Shown one piece after another: positions 63,914 through 64,000 of a stretch of 64,000 nucleotides of DNA. The stretch spans positions 18,707 to 82,706 of the forward strand of contig CAJCIO010000107.1 of the NCBI GenBank assembly GCA_903970465.1, given 5' to 3'. Origin of the DNA: Gammaproteobacteria bacterium (GTDB lineage Bacteria > Pseudomonadota > Gammaproteobacteria > Pseudomonadales > Pseudomonadaceae). Positions within the stretch are counted from its first letter, which is position 1. Every line of letters begins with the position of its first letter. The position numbers and the translations under genes are program-made. The notes under the pieces were generated by a model, which was given only the letters and a program-made list of their open reading frames with translations, was not told where the DNA came from and ran no database searches.

Positions 63914-64000
63914 CTTGACGATGACCTACTCTCACATGGGGAAACCCCACACTACCATCGGCGATGCATCGTTTCACTGCTGAGTTCGGGATGGGATCAG
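63914..64000 (-). rRNA. rrf: 5S ribosomal RNA, partial (5' part beyond the window)
   Basis: The last 87 bases match the 3' part of Pseudomonas 5S rRNA on the minus strand: the end GTCATCGTCAAG, the GTGTGGGGTTTCCCC loop-E/helix IV region and CCCGAACTCAG. It is the 3' end of an rRNA operon that continues to the right. Confidence 0.96.

Overview
The window is a Pseudomonas chromosome segment, most likely from the P. fluorescens lineage. The evidence is the gene order (nrdR-ribD-ribE, an oprG-type OmpW gene beside a histidine-rich zinc operon, ssb-MFS-uvrA-ftnA-katA, the whole ribosomal superoperon, the coaX-birA-rrn junction), high GC, and GTGGGAGCAAGGCTTGCCCGCG-type or GTAGCGAGGG-type REP hairpins between genes. 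No prophage, insertion sequence, integron or CRISPR array is visible.

Left part (1-13.6 kb). A riboflavin/nrdR cluster on the minus strand (ribE is cut by the window edge) is followed by a YbaY-type lipoprotein, a CnoX/YbbN thioredoxin-TPR protein and a small unknown gene. Next come a four-gene zinc-type operon (ZrgA-like histidine-rich protein, MacB-type ATPase and permease, DUF3299 protein) and an OmpW/OprG porin. A tightly coupled pair then encodes a soluble chemoreceptor with three tandem PAS units and a protein made of three tandem CheW domains. Two nucleotide-sugar dehydratase/reductase genes run in the opposite direction.

Middle, accessory part (13.9-23.1 kb). A self-contained operon encodes a LacI-family repressor with a perfect 14-bp palindrome just before its start codon, a binding protein, two permeases, an ATPase and a GpdQ-like metallophosphodiesterase. 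This looks like uptake plus hydrolysis of a phosphodiester. It is followed by a clavaminate-synthase/TauD-like Fe(II)/2-oxoglutarate oxygenase with a TSUP exporter, a UPF0303 protein, a NADAR-family protein and a frameshifted remnant of a yellow/major-royal-jelly-like gene.

Right part (23.1-64 kb). ssb, an MFS transporter, uvrA, a ferritin and catalase lead into the ribosomal superoperon, all on the minus strand: rplQ-rpoA-rpsD-rpsK-rpsM, the spc and S10 operons, tuf-fusA-rpsG-rpsL, rpoC-rpoB-rplL-rplJ-rplA-rplK, nusG-secE-tRNA-Trp. Then come tRNA-Thr-Gly-Tyr, a small unknown gene, coaX, birA and the 3' end of a 5S rRNA gene. Consensus sigma-70 promoters can be read for the alpha, spc, S10 and str units and for the two tRNA units. 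In four of them a strong hairpin sits directly upstream of, or overlaps, the -35 element. The tufB gene found in P. aeruginosa between tRNA-Thr and tRNA-Trp is absent here and only a terminator remains.

The most unusual content is the triple-PAS receptor/triple-CheW pair, the phosphodiester operon with its operator, the oxygenase-exporter pair, and the hairpin-promoter modules inside the ribosomal cluster.
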